Below are positions 48,826 through 62,305 of a stretch of DNA of 64,000 nt, in pieces; position 1 is the stretch's first letter, and every line of letters starts with the position of its first letter. A model generated the notes under the pieces. That model saw nothing but the letters and a program-made list of their open reading frames with translations. It did no database searches and was not told the DNA's origin. Origin of the DNA: Hydractinia symbiolongicarpus (Eukaryota; Cnidaria; Hydrozoa; Anthoathecata; Hydractiniidae); assembly GCF_029227915.1 (NCBI RefSeq), contig NC_079882.1:16568501-16632500 (forward strand), written 5' to 3'. A program made the position numbers and the translations under genes.

Positions 48826-51800
48826 CTGGAAGGACTAGGCCAATGGTGACCTGCGCAGAGCGGTGAAACCACGTGATTAACGTGTGAGGCCTTTATTTGA
48901 CTGCAAAGTGCAATACTACAGCCTTTATAGGACTGTACACGTAGTTAAGAGTGTTCTAAGGCAACTTCGCCAATGAAAACGACTTGGGACGTTGTAGTGC
49001 GTTGAGACTGGAAGGAATAGTCCAATGGTAACCTGCGCAGGCAGGTGAAACCACGTGATTTACGTATGAAGCCTTTACTAGACTGCCAAAGGCCAAATTA
49101 CAGCCTTTATAGGACTGTGCACGTAGTTAAGAGTGTTGTAAGGCAACGGCACTAATGAAAACGACTTGGGACGTTGTAGCACATTGAGACTGTAAGGACT
49201 AGACCAATGGTAACCTGTGCAGACAGGTTAAACCACGTGATTTACGTGTGAGACCTTTATTAGACTGCAAAAGGCCATATTACAGCCTTTATAGGACTGT
49301 GCACGTAGTTAAGAGTATTGTAAGGCAGCGGCGCTAATGAAAACGACTTGGCACGTTGTAGCGCATTGATACTGGAAGGACTAGGCCAATGGTGACCTGC
49401 GCAGACCGGTGAAACCGCGTGATTAATGTGTGAGGCCTTTATTAGACTGCAAAGGGCAATACTACAGCCTTTATAGGACTGTGCACGTAGTTAAGAGTGT
49501 CCTAAGGCAACGGCGTTAATGAAAACGACTTGAGACGTTGTAGCACATTGAGACTGGAAGGACTAGGCCAATGGAAACCTGCACAGGCAAATGGAACAAC
49601 GTGATTTACGTGTGAGGCCTTCATTAGACTGCAAAGGGCCATATTACAGCCTTTATAGGACTGTGCACGTAGTTAAGAGTGTCTTAAGGCAACGGCGCTA
49701 ATGAAAACGACTTGGGACGTTGTAGCGCATTGAGACTGTAAGGACTAGGCCAATGGTAACCTACGCCGACAGGTGAAACCACGTGATTTACGTGTGAGGC
49801 CTTTATTAGACTGCAAAAGGCCATATTACAGCCTTTATAGGACTGTGCACGTAGTTAAGAGTGTTCTAAGGCAACTTCGCCAATGCAAACGACTTGGGAC
49901 GTTGTAGTGCATTGAGACTGGAAGGAATAGTCCAATGGTAACCTGCGCAGGCAGATGGAACCACGTGATTTACGTGTGAGGCTTTTATTAGACTGCAAAA
50001 GGCCATATTACAGCCTTTATAGGACTGTGCACGTAGTTAAGAGTGTTGTAAAGCAATGGCGCTAATGAAAACGACTTGGGACGTTGTAGCACATGGAGAT
50101 TGGAAGGACTAGACCAATGGTAACCTGCGCAGGCAGGTGAAACCTCGTGATTTACGTATGAAGCCTTTACTAGACTGCAAAAAGCCAAATTACAGCTTTT
50201 ATAGGACTGTGCACGTAGTTAAGAGTGTCTTAAGGCACGGCGCTAATGAAAACGACTTAAGACGTTGTAGCACCTTGAGACTGGAAGGACTAGGTCAATG
50301 GTGACCTGCGCAGACAGGTGAAACCACGTGATTTACGTGTGAGGCCTTTATTAGACTTCAAAAGGCCATATTACAGCCTTTATAGGACTGTACAGGTAGT
50401 TAGGAGTGTTCTAAAGCCACGGCGCTAAGGAAAACCACTTGGAACCTTGTAGTGCATTGAGACTGGAAGGAATAGTCCAATGGTAACCTGCGCAGGCAGA
50501 TGGAACCACGTGATTTACGTGTGAGGACTTTATTAGACTGCAAAGGGCCATTATACAGCCTTTATGGGACTGTGCACGTAGTTAAGAGTGTTGTAAAGCA
50601 ACGGCGCCAATAAAAACGACTTGGGACGTTGTAGCGCATTGAGACTGTGAGGACTAGGCCAGTGGTAACCTGCGCAGACAGGTGAAACCACGTGATTTAC
50701 GTGTGAGGCCTTTATTAGACTGCAAAAGGCAATATTACAGCCTTTATAGGACTGTGCACGTAGTTAAGAGTGTTCTAAGGCAACTTCGCCAATGAAAACG
50801 ACTTGGGACGTTGTAGTGCGTTGAGACTGGAAGGAATAGTCCAATGGTAACCTGTGCAGGCAGGTGAAACCACGTGATTTACGTATGAAGCCTTTACTAG
50901 ACTGCAAAAGACCAAATTACAGCCTTTATAGGACTGTGCACGTAGTTAAGAGTGTTGTAAGGCAACGGCGTTAATGAAAACGACTTGGGACGTTGTAGCG
51001 CATTGAGACTGGAATGACTAGGCCAATGGTGACCTGCGCAGACCGGTGAAACCACGTGATTTACGTGTGAGGCCTTTATTAGACTGCAAAAGGCCATATT
51101 ACAGCCTTTATAGGACTGTGTACGTAGTTGAGAGTGTTCTAAGGGAACTTCGCCAATGAAAACGACTTGGGACGTTGGCAAGGCAACTTCGCCAATGAAA
51201 ACGACTTGGGACGTTGTAGTGCGTTGAGACTGGAAGGAATAGTCCAATGGTAACCTGCACAGGCAGGTGAAACCACGTGATTTACGTATGAAGCCTTTAC
51301 TAGACTGCCAAAGGCCAAATTACAGCCTTTATAGGATTGTGCACGTAGTTAAGAGTGTTGTAAGGCAACGGCACTAATGAAAACGACTTGGGACGTTCTA
51401 GCACATTGAGACTGTAAGGACTAGACCAATGGTAACCTGTGCAGACAGGTTAAACCACGTGATTTACGTGTGAGACCTTTATTAGACTGCAAAAGGCCAT
51501 ATTACAGCCTTTATAGGACTGTGCACGTAGTTAAGAGTATTGTAAGGCAGCGGCGCTAATGAAAACGACTTGGCACGTTGTAGCGCATTGAGACTGGAAG
51601 GACTAGGCCAATGGTGACCTGCGCAGACCGGTGAAACCACGTGATTAACGTGTGAGGCCTTTATTAGACTGCAAAGGGCAATACTACAGCCTTTATAGGA
51701 CTGTGCACGTAGTTAAGAGTGTCCTAAGGCAACGGCGTTAATGAAAACGACTTGAGACGTTGTAGCACATTGAGACTGTAAGGACTAGGGCCAATGGTAA

Positions 51801-51867
51801 CCTACGCCGACAGGTGAAACCACGTGATTTACGTGTGAGGCCTTTATTAGACTGCAAAAGGCAATAT
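48190..51867 (-). repeat. 3678-bp tandem duplication (about 20 monomers), copy 1
   Basis: Matches 51868-55610 at a constant offset of 3678 bp. I compared many lines and found only a few differences, for example 'aacctgcacaggcagg' here against 'aacctgcgcaggcagg' at 54,932, and 'gagacctttatt' against 'gagacatttatt'. It includes an unusual 39-bp internal duplication. Edges are approximate to about 20 bp because flanking monomers are alike. Confidence 0.9.
51146..51223 (-). repeat. 39-bp internal tandem duplication, copy 1
   Basis: The stretch beginning 'aacttcgccaatgaaaacg' occurs at 51146 and again at 51185, joined by 'gttggcaaggc'. It lies inside one monomer and lengthens it by 39 bp, a multiple of three, so the open frame through it is kept (116 codons). 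No coding role is implied. Confidence 0.9.
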
Positions 51868-54800
51868 TACAGCCTTTATAGGACTGTGCACGTAGTTAAG
51901 AGTGTCTTAAGGCAACGGCGCTAATGAAAACGACTTCAGACGTTGTAGCACATTGAGATTGGAAGGACTAGGCCAATGAAAACCTGCCCAGGGAAATGGA
52001 ACAATGTGATTTACGTGTGAGGCCTTTATTAGACTGCAAAAGGCCATAATACAGCCTTTATAGGACTAGGACGTAGTTAAGAGTGTTCTAAGGCAACTTC
52101 GCTAATGAAAACGACTTGGGACGTTGTAGTGCATTGAGACTGGAAGGACTAGGCCAATGGAAAACTGCGCAGACCGGTGAAACCACGTGATTTACGTGTG
52201 AGGCCTTTATTAGACTGCAAAAGGCCATATTACTGCCTTTATAGAACTGTGCAAGTATTTAAGAGTGTTGTAAGGCAACAGCGATAATAAAAACGACTTG
52301 AGACGTTGTAGGTCATTTAGACTGGAAGGAATAGTCCAATGGTAACCTGCGCAGACCGGTGAAACCACGTCATTAACGTGTGAGGCCTTTATTAGACTGC
52401 AAAAGGCCAAATTACAGCCTTTATAGGACTGTGAACGTAGTTAAGAGTGTCTTAAGGCAACGGCGCTAATGAAAGCGACTTGAGACGTTGTAGCGCATTG
52501 AGACTGGAAGGACTAGGCCAATGGTGACCTGCGCAGAGCGGTGAAACCACGTGATTAACGTGTGAGGCCTTTATTTGACTGCAAAGTGCAATACTACAGC
52601 CTTTATAGGACTGTACACGTAGTTAAGAGTGTTCTAAGGCAACTTCGCCAATGAAAACGACTTGGGACGTTGTAGTGCGTTGAGACTGGAAGGAATAGTC
52701 CAATGGTAACCTGCGCAGGCAGGTGAAACCACGTGATTTACGTATGAAGCCTTTACTAGACTGCCAAAGGCCAAATTACAGCCTTTATAGGACTGTGCAC
52801 GTAGTTAAGAGTGTTGTAAGGCAACGGCACTAATGAAAACGACTTGGGACGTTGTAGCACATTGAGACTGTAAGGACTAGACCAATGGTAACCTGTGCAG
52901 ACAGGTTAAACCACGTGATTTACGTGTGAGACCTTTATTAGACTGCAAAAGGCCATATTACAGCCTTTATAGGACTGTGCACGTAGTTAAGAGTATTGTA
53001 AGGCAGCGGCGCTAATGAAAACGACTTGGCACGTTGTAGCGCATTGATACTGGAAGGACTAGGCCAATGGTGACCTGCGCAGACCGGTGAAACCGCGTGA
53101 TTAATGTGTGAGGCCTTTATTAGACTGCAAAGGGCAATACTACAGCCTTTATAGGACTGTGCACGTAGTTAAGAGTGTCCTAAGGCAACGGCGTTAATGA
53201 AAACGACTTGAGACGTTGTAGCACATTGAGACTGGAAGGACTAGGCCAATGGAAACCTGCACAGGCAAATGGAACAACGTGATTTACGTGTGAGGCCTTC
53301 ATTAGACTGCAAAGGGCCATATTACAGCCTTTATAGGACTGTGCACGTAGTTAAGAGTGTCTTAAGGCAACGGCGCTAATGAAAACGACTTGGGACGTTG
53401 TAGCGCATTGAGACTGTAAGGACTAGGCCAATGGTAACCTACGCCGACAGGTGAAACCACGTGATTTACGTGTGAGGCCTTTATTAGACTGCAAAAGGCC
53501 ATATTACAGCCTTTATAGGACTGTGCACGTAGTTAAGAGTGTTCTAAGGCAACTTCGCCAATGCAAACGACTTGGGACGTTGTAGTGCATTGAGACTGGA
53601 AGGAATAGTCCAATGGTAACCTGCGCAGGCAGATGGAACCACGTGATTTACGTGTGAGGCTTTTATTAGACTGCAAAAGGCCATATTACAGCCTTTATAG
53701 GACTGTGCACGTAGTTAAGAGTGTTGTAAAGCAATGGCGCTAATGAAAACGACTTGGGACGTTGTAGCACATGGAGATTGGAAGGACTAGACCAATGGTA
53801 ACCTGCGCAGGCAGGTGAAACCTCGTGATTTACGTATGAAGCCTTTACTAGACTGCAAAAAGCCAAATTACAGCTTTTATAGGACTGTGCACGTAGTTAA
53901 GAGTGTCTTAAGGCACGGCGCTAATGAAAACGACTTAAGACGTTGTAGCACCTTGAGACTGGAAGGACTAGGTCAATGGTGACCTGCGCAGACAGGTGAA
54001 ACCACGTGATTTACGTGTGAGGCCTTTATTAGACTTCAAAAGGCCATATTACAGCCTTTATAGGACTGTACAGGTAGTTAGGAGTGTTCTAAAGCCACGG
54101 CGCTAAGGAAAACCACTTGGAACCTTGTAGTGCATTGAGACTGGAAGGAATAGTCCAATGGTAACCTGCGCAGGCAGATGGAACCACGTGATTTACGTGT
54201 GAGGACTTTATTAGACTGCAAAGGGCCATTATACAGCCTTTATAGGACTGTGCACGTAGTTAAGAGTGTTGTAAAGCAACGGCGCCAATAAAAACGACTT
54301 GGGACGTTGTAGCGCATTGAGACTGTGAGGACTAGGCCAGTGGTAACCTGCGCAGACAGGTGAAACCACGTGATTTACGTGTGAGGCCTTTATTAGACTG
54401 CAAAAGGCAATATTACAGCCTTTATAGGACTGTGCACGTAGTTAAGAGTGTTCTAAGGCAACTTCGCCAATGAAAACGACTTGGGACGTTGTAGTGCGTT
54501 GAGACTGGAAGGAATAGTCCAATGGTAACCTGTGCAGGCAGGTGAAACCACGTGATTTACGTATGAAGCCTTTACTAGACTGCAAAAGACCAAATTACAG
54601 CCTTTATAGGACTGTGCACGTAGTTAAGAGTGTTGTAAGGCAACGGCGTTAATGAAAACGACTTGGGACGTTGTAGCGCATTGAGACTGGAATGACTAGG
54701 CCAATGGTGACCTGCGCAGACCGGTGAAACCACGTGATTTACGTGTGAGGCCTTTATTAGACTGCAAAAGGCCATATTACAGCCTTTATAGGACTGTGTA

Positions 54801-55610
54801 CGTAGTTGAGAGTGTTCTAAGGGAACTTCGCCAATGAAAACGACTTGGGACGTTGGCAAGGCAACTTCGCCAATGAAAACGACTTGGGACGTTGTAGTGC
54901 GTTGAGACTGGAAGGAATAGTCCAATGGTAACCTGCGCAGGCAGGTGAAACCACGTGATTTACGTATGAAGCCTTTACTAGACTGCCAAAGGCCAAATTA
55001 CAGCCTTTATAGGATTGTGCACGTAGTTAAGAGTGTTGTAAGGCAACGGCACTAATGAAAACGACTTGGGACGTTCTAGCACATTGAGACTGTAAGGACT
55101 AGACCAATGGTAACCTGTGCAGACAGGTTAAACCACGTGATTTACGTGTGAGACATTTATTAGACTGCAAAAGGCCATATTACAGCCTTTATAGGACTGT
55201 GCACGTAGTTAAGAGTATTGTAAGGCAGCGGCGCTAATGAAAACGACTTGGCACGTTGTAGCGCATTGAGACTGGAAGGACTAGGCCAATGGTGACCTGC
55301 GCAGACCGGTGAAACCACGTGATTAACGTGTGAGGCCTTTATTAGACTGCAAAGGGCAATACTACAGCCTTTATAGGACTGTGCACGTAGTTAAGAGTGT
55401 CCTAAGGCAACGGCGTTAATGAAAACGACTTGAGACGTTGTAGCACATTGAGACTGTAAGGACTAGGGCCAATGGTAACCTACGCCGACAGGTGAAACCA
55501 CGTGATTTACGTGTGAGGCCTTTATTAGACTGCAAAAGGCCATATTACAGCCTTTATAGGACTGTGCACGTAGTTAAGAGTGTCTTAAGGCAACGGCGCT
55601 AATGAAAACG
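51868..55610 (-). repeat. 3678-bp tandem duplication, copy 2
   Basis: Second, nearly identical copy. It runs on slightly past one unit and diverges near 55,610, where 'acttgggacg' replaces 'acttcagacg'. It is the largest clean direct duplication in the right arm and, by its low divergence, probably among the youngest events, unless it reflects an assembly duplication. Confidence 0.9.
54824..54901 (-). repeat. 39-bp internal tandem duplication, copy 2
   Basis: Same structure as at 51146, carried along by the 3678-bp duplication. Starts are at 54824 and 54863. Confidence 0.9.
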
Positions 55611-57744
55611 ACTTGGGACGTTGTAGCGCATTGAAACTGTAAGGACTAGGGCCAATGGTAACCTACGCCGACAGGTGAAACCACGTGATTTACGTGTGAG
55701 GCCTTTATTAGACTGCAAAATGCCATATTACAGCCTTTATAGGACTGTGCACGTAGTTAAGAGTGTTCTAAGGCAACTTCGCCAATGCAAACGACTTGGG
55801 ACGTTGTAGTGCATTGAGACTGGAAGGAATAGTCCAATGGTAACCTGCGCAGGCAGATGGAACCACGTGATTTACGTGTGAGGCTTTTATTAGACTGCAA
55901 AAGGCCATATTACAGCCTTTATAGGACTGTGCACGTAGTTAAGAGTGTTGTAAAGCAATGGCGCTAATGAAAACGACTTGGGACGTTGTAGCACATGGAG
56001 ATTGGAAGGACTAGACCAATGGTAACCTGCGCAGGCAGGTGAAACCTCGTGATTTACGTATGAAGCCTTTACTAGACTGCAAAAGGCCAAATTACAGCTT
56101 TTATAGGACTGTGCACGTAGTTAAGAGTGTCTTAAGGCACGGCGCTAATGAAAACGACTTAAGACGTTGTAGCACCTTGAGACTGGAAGGACTAGGTCAA
56201 TGGTGACCTGCGCAGACAGGTGAAACCACGTGATTTACGTGTGAGGCCTTTATTAGACTGCAAAAGGCCATAATACAGCCTTTATAGGACTGTACAGGTA
56301 GTTAGGAGTGTTCTAAAGCCACGGCGCTAAGGAAAACCACTTGGAACGTTGTAGTGCATTGAGACTGGAAGGAATAGTCCAATGGTAACCTGCGCAGGCA
56401 GATGGAACCACGTGATTTACGTGTGAGGACTTTATTAGACTGCAAAGGGCCATTATACAGCCTTTATAGGACTGTGCACGTAGTTAAGAGTGTTGTAAAG
56501 CAACGGCGCCAATAAAAACGACTTGGGACGTTGTAGCGCATTGAGACTGTGAGGACTAGGCCAGTGGTAACCTGCGCAGACAGGTGAAACCACGTGATTT
56601 ACGTGTGAGGCCTTTATTAGACTGCAAAAGGCAATATTACAGCCTTTATAGGACTGTGCACGTAGTTAAGAGTGTTCTAAGGCAACTTCGCCAATGAAAA
56701 CGACTTGGGACGTTGTAGTGCGTTGAGACTGGAAGGAATAGTCCAATGGTAACCTGCGCAGGCAGGTGAAACCACGTGATTTACGTATGAAGCCTTTACT
56801 AGACTGCAAAAGACCAAATTACAGCCTTTATAGGACTGTGCACGTAGTTAAGAGTGTTGTAAGGCAACAGCACTAATGAAAACGACTTGGGACGTTGTAG
56901 CACATTGAGACTGTAAGGACTAGACCAATGGTAACCTGTGCAGACAGGTTAAACAACGTGATTTACGTGTGAGGCCTTTATTAGACTGCAAAAGGCCATA
57001 TTACAGCCTTTATAGGACTGTGTACGTAGTTGAGAGTGTTCTAAGGGAACTTCGCCAATGAAAACGACTTTGGACGTTGTAGCACATTGAGACTGAAAGG
57101 ACTAGACCAATGGTAACCTGCGCAGGCAGGTGAAACCAAGTGATTTACGTATGAAGCCTTTACTAGACTGCAAAAGGCCAAATTACAGCCTTTATAGGAC
57201 TGTGCACGTAGTTAAGAGTGTTGTAAGGCAGCGGCGCTAATGAAAACGACTTGGGACGTTGTAGCGCATTGAGACTGGAAGGACTAGGCCAATGGTGACC
57301 TGCGCAGACCGGTGAAACCACGTGATTAACGTGTGAGGCCTTTATTAGACTGCAAAGGGCAATACTACAGCCTTTATAGGACTGTGCACGTAGTTAAGAG
57401 TGTTCTAAGGCAACTTCGCCAATGCAAACGACTTGGGACGTTGTGATGCATTGAGACTGGAAGGAATAGTCCAATGGTAACCTGCGCAGGCAGATGGAAC
57501 CACGTGATTTACGTGTGAGGCTTTTATTAGACTGCAAAAGGCCATATTACAGCCTTTATAGGACTGTGCACGTAGTTAAGAGTGTTGTAAAGCAATGGCG
57601 CTGATGAAAACGACTTGGGACGTTGTAGCACATGGAGATTGGAAGGACTAGACCAATGGTAACCTGCGCAGGCAGGTGAAACCTCGTGATTTACGTATGA
57701 AGCCCTTACTAGACTGCAAAAGGCCAAATTACAGCTTTTATAGG

Positions 57745-58910
57745 ACTGTGCACGTAGTGAAGAGTGTCTTAAGGCACGGCGCTAATGAAAACGACTTGAG
57801 ACGTTGTAGCACCTTGAGACTGGAAGGACTAGGTCAATGGTGACCTGCGCAGACAGGTGAAACCACGTGATTTACGTGTGAGGCCTTTATTAGACTACAA
57901 AAGGCCATATTACAGCCTTTATAGGACTGTGTAGGTAGTTAAGAGTGTTCTAAGGCCACGGCGCTAAGGAAAACCACTTGGAACGTTGTAGTGCATTGAG
58001 ACTGGAAGGAATAGTCCAATGGTAACCTGCGCAGGCAGATGGAACCACGTGATTTACGTGTGAGGCCTTTGATAGATTGCAAAAGGCGATATTGCAGCCT
58101 TTATAGGACTGTGCAAGTAGTTAAGAGTGTTGTAAAGCAACGGCGCTAATGAAAACAACTTGGGACGTTGTAGCACATTGAGACTGAAAGGACTAGACCA
58201 ATGGTAACCTGCGCAGGCAGGTGAAACCACGTGATTTACGTATGAAGCCTTTACTAGACTGCAAAAGGCCAAATTACAGCCTTTATAGGACTGTGCACGT
58301 AGTTAAGAGTGTCTTAAGGCAACGGCGCTAATGAAAACGATTTCAGACGTTGTAGCACATTGAGATTGGAAGGACTAGGCCAATGAAAACCTGCCCAGGC
58401 AAATGGAACAACGTGATTTACGTGTGAGGCCTTTATTAGACTGCAAAAGGCCATAATACAGCCTTTATAGGACTAGGACGTAGTTAAGAGTGTTCTAAGG
58501 CAACTTCGCTAATGAAAACGACTTGGGACGTTGTAGTGCATTGACACTGGAAGGACTAGGCCAATGGAAAACTGCGCAGACCGGTGAAACCACGTGATTT
58601 ACGTGTGAGGCCTTTATTAGACTGCAAAAGGCCATATTACAGCCTTTATAGGACTGTGCAAGTATTTAAGAGTGTTGTAAGGCAACAGCGATAATAAAAA
58701 CGACTTGAGACGTTGTAGGTCATTTAGACTGGAAGGAATAGTCCAATGGTAACCTGCGCAGACCGGTGAAACCACGTCATTAACGTGTGAGGCCTTTATT
58801 AGACTGCAAAAGGCCAGATTACAGCCTTTATAGGACTGTGAACGTAGTTAAGAGTGTCTTAAGGCAACGGCGCTAATGAAAGCGACTTGAGACGTTGTAG
58901 CGCATTGAGA
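57745..58910 (-). repeat. 10085-bp-spaced segment, copy 2
   Basis: Second copy of 47660-48825, with small differences such as 'acgatttcagacg' for 'acgacttcagacg'. It diverges near 58,920 ('aggtcaatgg' against 'aggccaatgg'). Confidence 0.78.
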
Positions 58911-60420
58911 CTGGAAGGACTAGGTCAATGGTGACCTGCGCAGACAGGTGAAACCACGTGATTTACGTGTGAGGCCTTTATTACACTGCAAAAGGCCATA
59001 TTAAAGCCTTTATAGGACTGTGCAGGTAGTTAAGAGTGTTCTAAGGCCACGGCGCTAAGGAAAACCACTTGGAACGTTGTAGTGCATTGAGACTGGAAGG
59101 AATAGTCCAATGGTAACTTGCGGTGAAACTACGTGATTTACGTATGAAGCCTTTACTAGACTGCAAAAGGCCAAATTACAGTCTTTATAGGACTGTGCAG
59201 GTAGTTAAGAGTGTTCTAAGGCCACGGCGCTAAGGAAAACCACTTGGAACGTTGTAGTGCATTGAGACTGGAAGGAATAGTCCAATGGTAACCTGCGCAG
59301 GCAGATGGAACCATGTGATTTACGTGTGAGGCCTTTATTAGATTGCAAAAGGCGATATTGCAGCCTTTATAGGACTGTGCACGTAGTTAAGAGTGTTGTA
59401 AAGCAACGGCGCTAATAAAAACGACTTGGGACGTTGTAGCACATGAGACTGAAAGGACTAGACCAATGGTAACCTGCGCAGGCAGGTGAAACCACGTGAT
59501 TTACGTATGAAGCCTTTACTAGACTGCAAAAGGCCAAATTACAGCCTTTATAGGACTGTGCACGTAGTTAAGAGTGTTGTAAGGCAACGGCGCTAATGAA
59601 AACGACTTGGGAAGTTGTAGCGCATTGAGACTGGAAGGACTAGGCCAATGGTGACCTGCGCAGACCGGTGAAACCACGTGATTAAAGTGTGAGGCCTTTA
59701 TTAGACTGCAAAGGGCAATACTACAGCCTTTATAGGACTGTGAACGTAGTTAAGAGTGTTTTAAGGCCACGGCGCTAAGGAAAACCACTTGAAACGTTGT
59801 AGTGCATTGAGACTGGAAGGAATAGTCCAACGGTAACCTGCGCAGGCAGATGGAACCACGTGATTTACGTGTGAGGACTTTATTAGACTGCAAAAGGCCC
59901 TATTACAGCCTTTATAGGACTGTACACGTAGTTAAGAGTGTTGTAAAGCAACGGCGCTAATGAAAACGACTTAGGACGTTGTAGCACATTGGGACTGAAA
60001 GGACTAGACCAATGGTAACCTGCGCAGGCAGGTGAAACCACGTGATTTACGTATGAAGCCTTTACTAGACTGCAAAAGGCCAAATTACAGCCTTTATAGG
60101 ACTGTGCACGTAGTTAAGAGTGTCTTAAGGCAACGGCGCTAATGAAAACCACTTGAGACGTTGTAGCACATTGAGACTGGAAGGACTAGGCCAATGGAAA
60201 CCTGCACAGGCAAATGAAACCACGTCATTTACGTGTGAGGCCTTTATTAGACTGCAAAAGGCCATAATACAGCCTTTATAGGACTGTGGACGAAGTTAAG
60301 AGTGTTCTAAGGCAACTTCGCTAATGAAAACGACTTGGGACGTTGTAGCGCATTGAGACTGAAAGGACTACGCCAATGGTAACCTGCGCAGACCGGTGAA
60401 ACCACGTGATTTACGTGTGA

Positions 60421-61505
60421 AGCCTTTATTAGACTGCAAAAGGCCATATTACAGCCTTTATAGGACTGTGCACGTATTTAAGAGTGTTGTAAGGCAACAG
60501 CGATAATAAAAAAAACTTGAGACGTTGTAGCGCATTGAGACTGGATCGACTAGTCCAATGGTAACCTGTACAGGCAGGTGAAACCACGTGATTTACGTGT
60601 GAGGCCTCTATTAGACTGCAAAAGGCCAAATAACAGCCTTTATAGGACTGTGCACGTAGTTAAGAGTGTTGTAAGGCAACAGCGCTAATGAAAACGACTT
60701 GGGACGTTGTAGCGCATTGAGACTGGAACGACTAGTCCATTGGTAACCTGCACAGGCAGATGGAACCACGTGATTTACGTGTGAGGCCTTTATTAGACTG
60801 CAAAAGGCCAAATTACAGCCTTTATAGGACTGTGAACGTAGTTAAGAGTGTCTTAAGGCAACGGTGCTAATGAAAGCGACTTGAGACGTTGTAGCACATT
60901 GAGACTGGAAGGACTAGACCAATGGTAACCTGCGGTGAAACTACGTGATTTACGTATGAAGCCTTTACTAGACTGCAAAAGGCCAAATTACAGTCTTTAT
61001 AGGACTGTGCACGTAGTTAAGAGTGTTGCAAGGCAACGGCGCTAATGAAAACGACTTGGGACGTTGTAACGCATTGAGACTGGAAGGACTAGGCCAATGG
61101 TGACCTGCGCAGAGCGGTGAAACCACGTGATTAACGTGTGAGGCCTTTATTTGACTGCAAAGTGCAATACTACAGCCTTTATAGGACTGTGCAGGTAGTT
61201 AAGAGTGTCTTAAGGCAACGGCGCTAATGAAAACGACTTGACACGTTGTAGCACATTGAGACTGGAAGGACTAGGTCAATGGTGACCTGCGCAGACAGGT
61301 GAAACCACGTGATTTACGTGTGAGGCCTTTATTACACTGCAAAAGGCCATATTAAAGCCTTTATAGGACTGTGCAGGTAGTTAAGAGTGTTCTAAGGCCA
61401 CGGCGCTAAGGAAAACCACTTGAGACGTTGTAGCACATTGAGACTGGAAGGACTAGGCCAATGGAAACCTGCACAGGCAAATGAAACCACGTCATTTACG
61501 TGTGA
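60421..61505 (-). repeat. 1085-bp tandem duplication, copy 1
   Basis: Matches 61506 to about 62,305 at an offset of 1085 bp. Shared markers are 'gagactggatcgactagtcc', 'cctgtacaggcagg' and 'aacctgcggtgaaactacg', the last a 7-bp deletion in the 'ctgcgcag' palindrome region that keeps the unit short of 6 x 182. Confidence 0.83.
60465..60646 (-). repeat. Representative full-length monomer, right arm (182 bp)
   Basis: Measured between successive 'cctttatagg' ends (60464 and 60646), this unit is 182 bp and is read on the minus strand. It carries the same ordered elements as left-arm monomers. It is of the subtype with 'ggactagtc' followed by 'gatcc' in place of the usual 'cttcc'. It shows that unit length and internal order are kept after the change of orientation. 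Confidence 0.93.
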
Positions 61506-62305
61506 GGCCTTTATTAGACTGCAAAAGGCCATATTACAGCCTTTATAGGACTGTGCACGTATTTAAGAGTGTTGTAAGGCAACAGCGATAATGAAAAAAA
61601 CTGCAGACGTTGTAGTGCATTGAGACTGGATCGACTAGTCCAATGGTAACCTGTACAGGCAGGTGAAACCACGTGATTTACGTGTGAGGCCTCTATTAGA
61701 CTGCAAAAGGCCAAATAACAGCCTTTATAGGACTGTGCACGTAGTTAAGAGTGTTGTAAGGCAACAGCGCTAATGAAAACGACTTGGGACGTTGTAGCGC
61801 ATTGAGACTGGAACGACTAGTCCATTGGTAACCTGCACAGGCAGATGGAACCACGTGATTTACGTGTGAGGCCTTTATTAGACTGCAAAAGGCCAAATTA
61901 CAGCCTTTATAGGACTGTGAACGTAGTTAAGAGTGTCTTAAGGCAACGGCGCTAATGAAAGCGACTTGAGACGTTGTAGCACATTGAGACTGGAAGGACT
62001 AGACCAATGGTAACCTGCGGTGAAACTACGTGATTTACGTATGAAGCCTTTACTAGACTGCAAAAGGCCAAATTACAGTCTTTATAGGACTGTGCACGTA
62101 GTTAAGAGTGTTGCAAGGCAACGGCGCTAATGAAAACGACTTGGGACGTTGTAGCGCATTGAGACTGGAAGGACTAGGCCAATGGTGACCTGCGCAGAGC
62201 GGTGAAACCACGTGATTAACGTGTGAGGCCTTTATTTGACTGCAAAGTGCAATACTACAGCCTTTATAGGACTGTGCAGGTAGTTAAGAGTGTCTTAAGG
62301 CAACG
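61506..62305 (-). repeat. 1085-bp tandem duplication, partial copy 2
   Basis: Follows copy 1 closely, then changes near 62,305 to the 'acttcagacgttgtag' subtype shared with 48,255, 51,933 and 58,340. Confidence 0.82.
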
